A stretch of 13,478 nucleotides of DNA from NCBI GenBank assembly GCA_021107345.1, contig JAIOSX010000189.1:1-13478 (forward strand), given 5' to 3'. The stretch's first letter is position 1; every line of letters starts with the position of its first letter. Under the pieces are notes generated by a model. It saw only the letters and a program-made list of their open reading frames with translations, was not told where the DNA came from and did no database searches. The position numbers were made by a program, and so were the translations under genes. The DNA is from Candidatus Aegiribacteria sp. (GTDB taxonomy: Bacteria > Fermentibacterota > Fermentibacteria > Fermentibacterales > Fermentibacteraceae). Shown here one piece after another: positions 12,587 through 13,478 of this stretch.

Positions 12587-13258
12587 GTGCAGAAGAGCCT
12601 TCAGGAATACTTCCCCGAATCCGGCTGTCCCGTTATTCCGATACCGGAGGCCGCTTCTGATGAATTTCATCCCCGAGGCAGGGATGGGGAAATGCTTAAA
12701 CGATACGGTCTGGATAAGCGTCCCTACTTCCTGTTTGTTGGAAGGGTTGATTCCAGAAAGAATATACCCGGAACCATGAAAGCCTACATGGGACTTCCTG
12801 ATGAAGTAAGATCAAAGATCGATCTTGCACTGGTACTGTCAGGGTATCCCCACGACATTGACAGTTTTATGGACGATTATCAAAACCTCCTGAAAGGGAA
12901 GGGGATAGTATATATCAGGGATGTACCACAGGAAGATCTCTATAACCTCTATTCCTCTGCCCTCGCATTCGTGTTCCCGACCCTTGATGAGGGTTTCGGG
13001 CTGACGGTTCTTGAAGCCATGCAGAGCGGCTGTCCCGTAATCGCTTCAAATCTCTCCTGTATACCGGAAATCGCGGGTAATGCGGCCGTTCTTGTTGATC
13101 CCCGCAATACCACCGCGCTGAGTGAGTCGATGAAACTTCTGATTGAATCTCCGGGGAAGAGGGACAAATACATGAGAAGTGGTCTGGAACGGTCTTCAGA
13201 TTTCTCCTGGGCAAGGACAGCGAGAGAAACAATGGCTGTTTACAGGTCGGTCATTTAA
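12587..13258 (+). CDS. Glycosyltransferase family 4, C-terminal part (frameshifted gene)
   Basis: From a GTG this frame encodes 223 aa, but it is open from 12491. The codons before the GTG still read as glycosyltransferase (FYLKRTPETLEKARAVITPS, from 12521), so the GTG is probably not a natural start. The nucleotide-sugar-binding half is intact: YFLFVGRVDSRKNIPG (47-62), VYIRDVPQEDLYNLYSSA (108-125), and DEGFGLTVLEAMQSGCPVIAS (134-154). The last motif holds the E-x7-E pair E135/E143 typical of GT4 enzymes. The two frames must be switched between 12491 and 12527, most simply by one missing base. Either the gene is recently broken or the assembly has an indel; intact motifs on both sides favour a very recent or artificial event. 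Confidence 0.8.
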   Translation: MQKSLQEYFPESGCPVIPIPEAASDEFHPRGRDGEMLKRYGLDKRPYFLFVGRVDSRKNIPGTMKAYMGLPDEVRSKIDLALVLSGYPHDIDSFMDDYQNLLKGKGIVYIRDVPQEDLYNLYSSALAFVFPTLDEGFGLTVLEAMQSGCPVIASNLSCIPEIAGNAAVLVDPRNTTALSESMKLLIESPGKRDKYMRSGLERSSDFSWARTARETMAVYRSVI

Positions 13259-13478
13259 TGAATATGCGCGGCAAAGTTACATTCCTTGAAAAATGCTGCT
13301 CACCTTTAGCCAGACCCTTCTTAAGGCTTGGGATAACCATTGTGGGGTTTCATCTCTGGGTATGGTTTCAGGGATTTCTCTCAGTTATTCTCGGCTTAGA
13401 AGAGAACTGTATTCCAAACTACGCAGTGGCAGGCTTTATCGCATTGATCGTAGTGTTTCCCCTCTGGAAATTAATACC
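13258..13478 (+). CDS. Membrane protein of unknown function (partial, N-terminus only)
   Basis: An ATG at 13258 overlaps the glycosyltransferase stop (TAATG), and the frame stays open to the right edge: 73 complete codons, C-terminus missing. After a short polar N-terminus with CC at residues 13-14 come two hydrophobic segments (about 24-46, containing GFHLWVWFQGFLSVILG, and about 55-72, containing VAGFIALIVVFPLW). This indicates a polytopic membrane protein. A second ATG at 13264 is an alternative start; AGG at 13244-13246 is the only ribosome-site-like sequence. The overlap with the glycosyltransferase suggests a shared transcript and perhaps a shared role in envelope glycan assembly, but no family can be named from this fragment. 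Confidence 0.55.
   Translation, partial: MNMRGKVTFLEKCCSPLARPFLRLGITIVGFHLWVWFQGFLSVILGLEENCIPNYAVAGFIALIVVFPLWKLI

Noticed and set aside
12585..12779. Small plus-strand frame starting at ATG 12585
   Set aside because: It is out of frame with the glycosyltransferase C-terminal half that covers the same bases and carries the conserved motifs.

Overview
The window is a gene-dense, mostly plus-strand stretch of bacterial chromosome of roughly 50% G+C, rising out of a more A+T-rich left edge. I see no RNA genes, insertion sequences, phage genes or CRISPR arrays. The gene types (MltG, RuvX, type I DAHP synthase with no allosteric domain of its own, a GGED-type phosphofructokinase, a YdjI-like SPFH/zinc-ribbon protein) fit an uncultured, envelope-bearing bacterium, perhaps of the FCB or candidate-phylum kind. 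This is a weak inference; no marker gene here fixes the phylum.

Layout. (1) 1-741, minus strand: a small operon of a zinc-ribbon membrane protein and a secreted protein that runs off the left edge, with a good sigma70-like promoter at 766-794. (2) 837-3893, plus strand: a putative ABC-2 exporter permease, ruvX and mltG, coupled by a 1-base gap and an ATGA overlap. (3) From a consensus promoter at 3899-3929, a very compact plus-strand run reaches the right edge. It holds a 174-aa helical protein and an SPFH/triple-zinc-ribbon protein, then an AMP-forming ligase with a C-terminal chorismate-mutase-like domain, a DAHP synthase, a probably PPi-dependent phosphofructokinase, GAPDH, PGK and TPI. 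It ends with a GT4 glycosyltransferase split by a frameshift and the start of a membrane protein. Gaps are 22 bases or less and several stops overlap the next start, so much of it may be co-transcribed.

Function. pfk-gap-pgk-tpi is a glycolysis/gluconeogenesis module without aldolase, phosphoglycerate mutase or enolase. DAHP synthase draws phosphoenolpyruvate from this pathway into aromatic biosynthesis.

Most unusual observation. The last ~65 residues of the AMP-forming ligase look like a shortened AroQ-type chorismate mutase domain that has lost its catalytic Lys and Arg-Glu positions. It ends two bases before the DAHP synthase start, where many bacteria have a chorismate mutase-DAHP synthase fusion. 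This looks like a split fusion whose regulatory half has joined an adenylating enzyme. The window also has two edge-truncated genes and a frameshifted glycosyltransferase.
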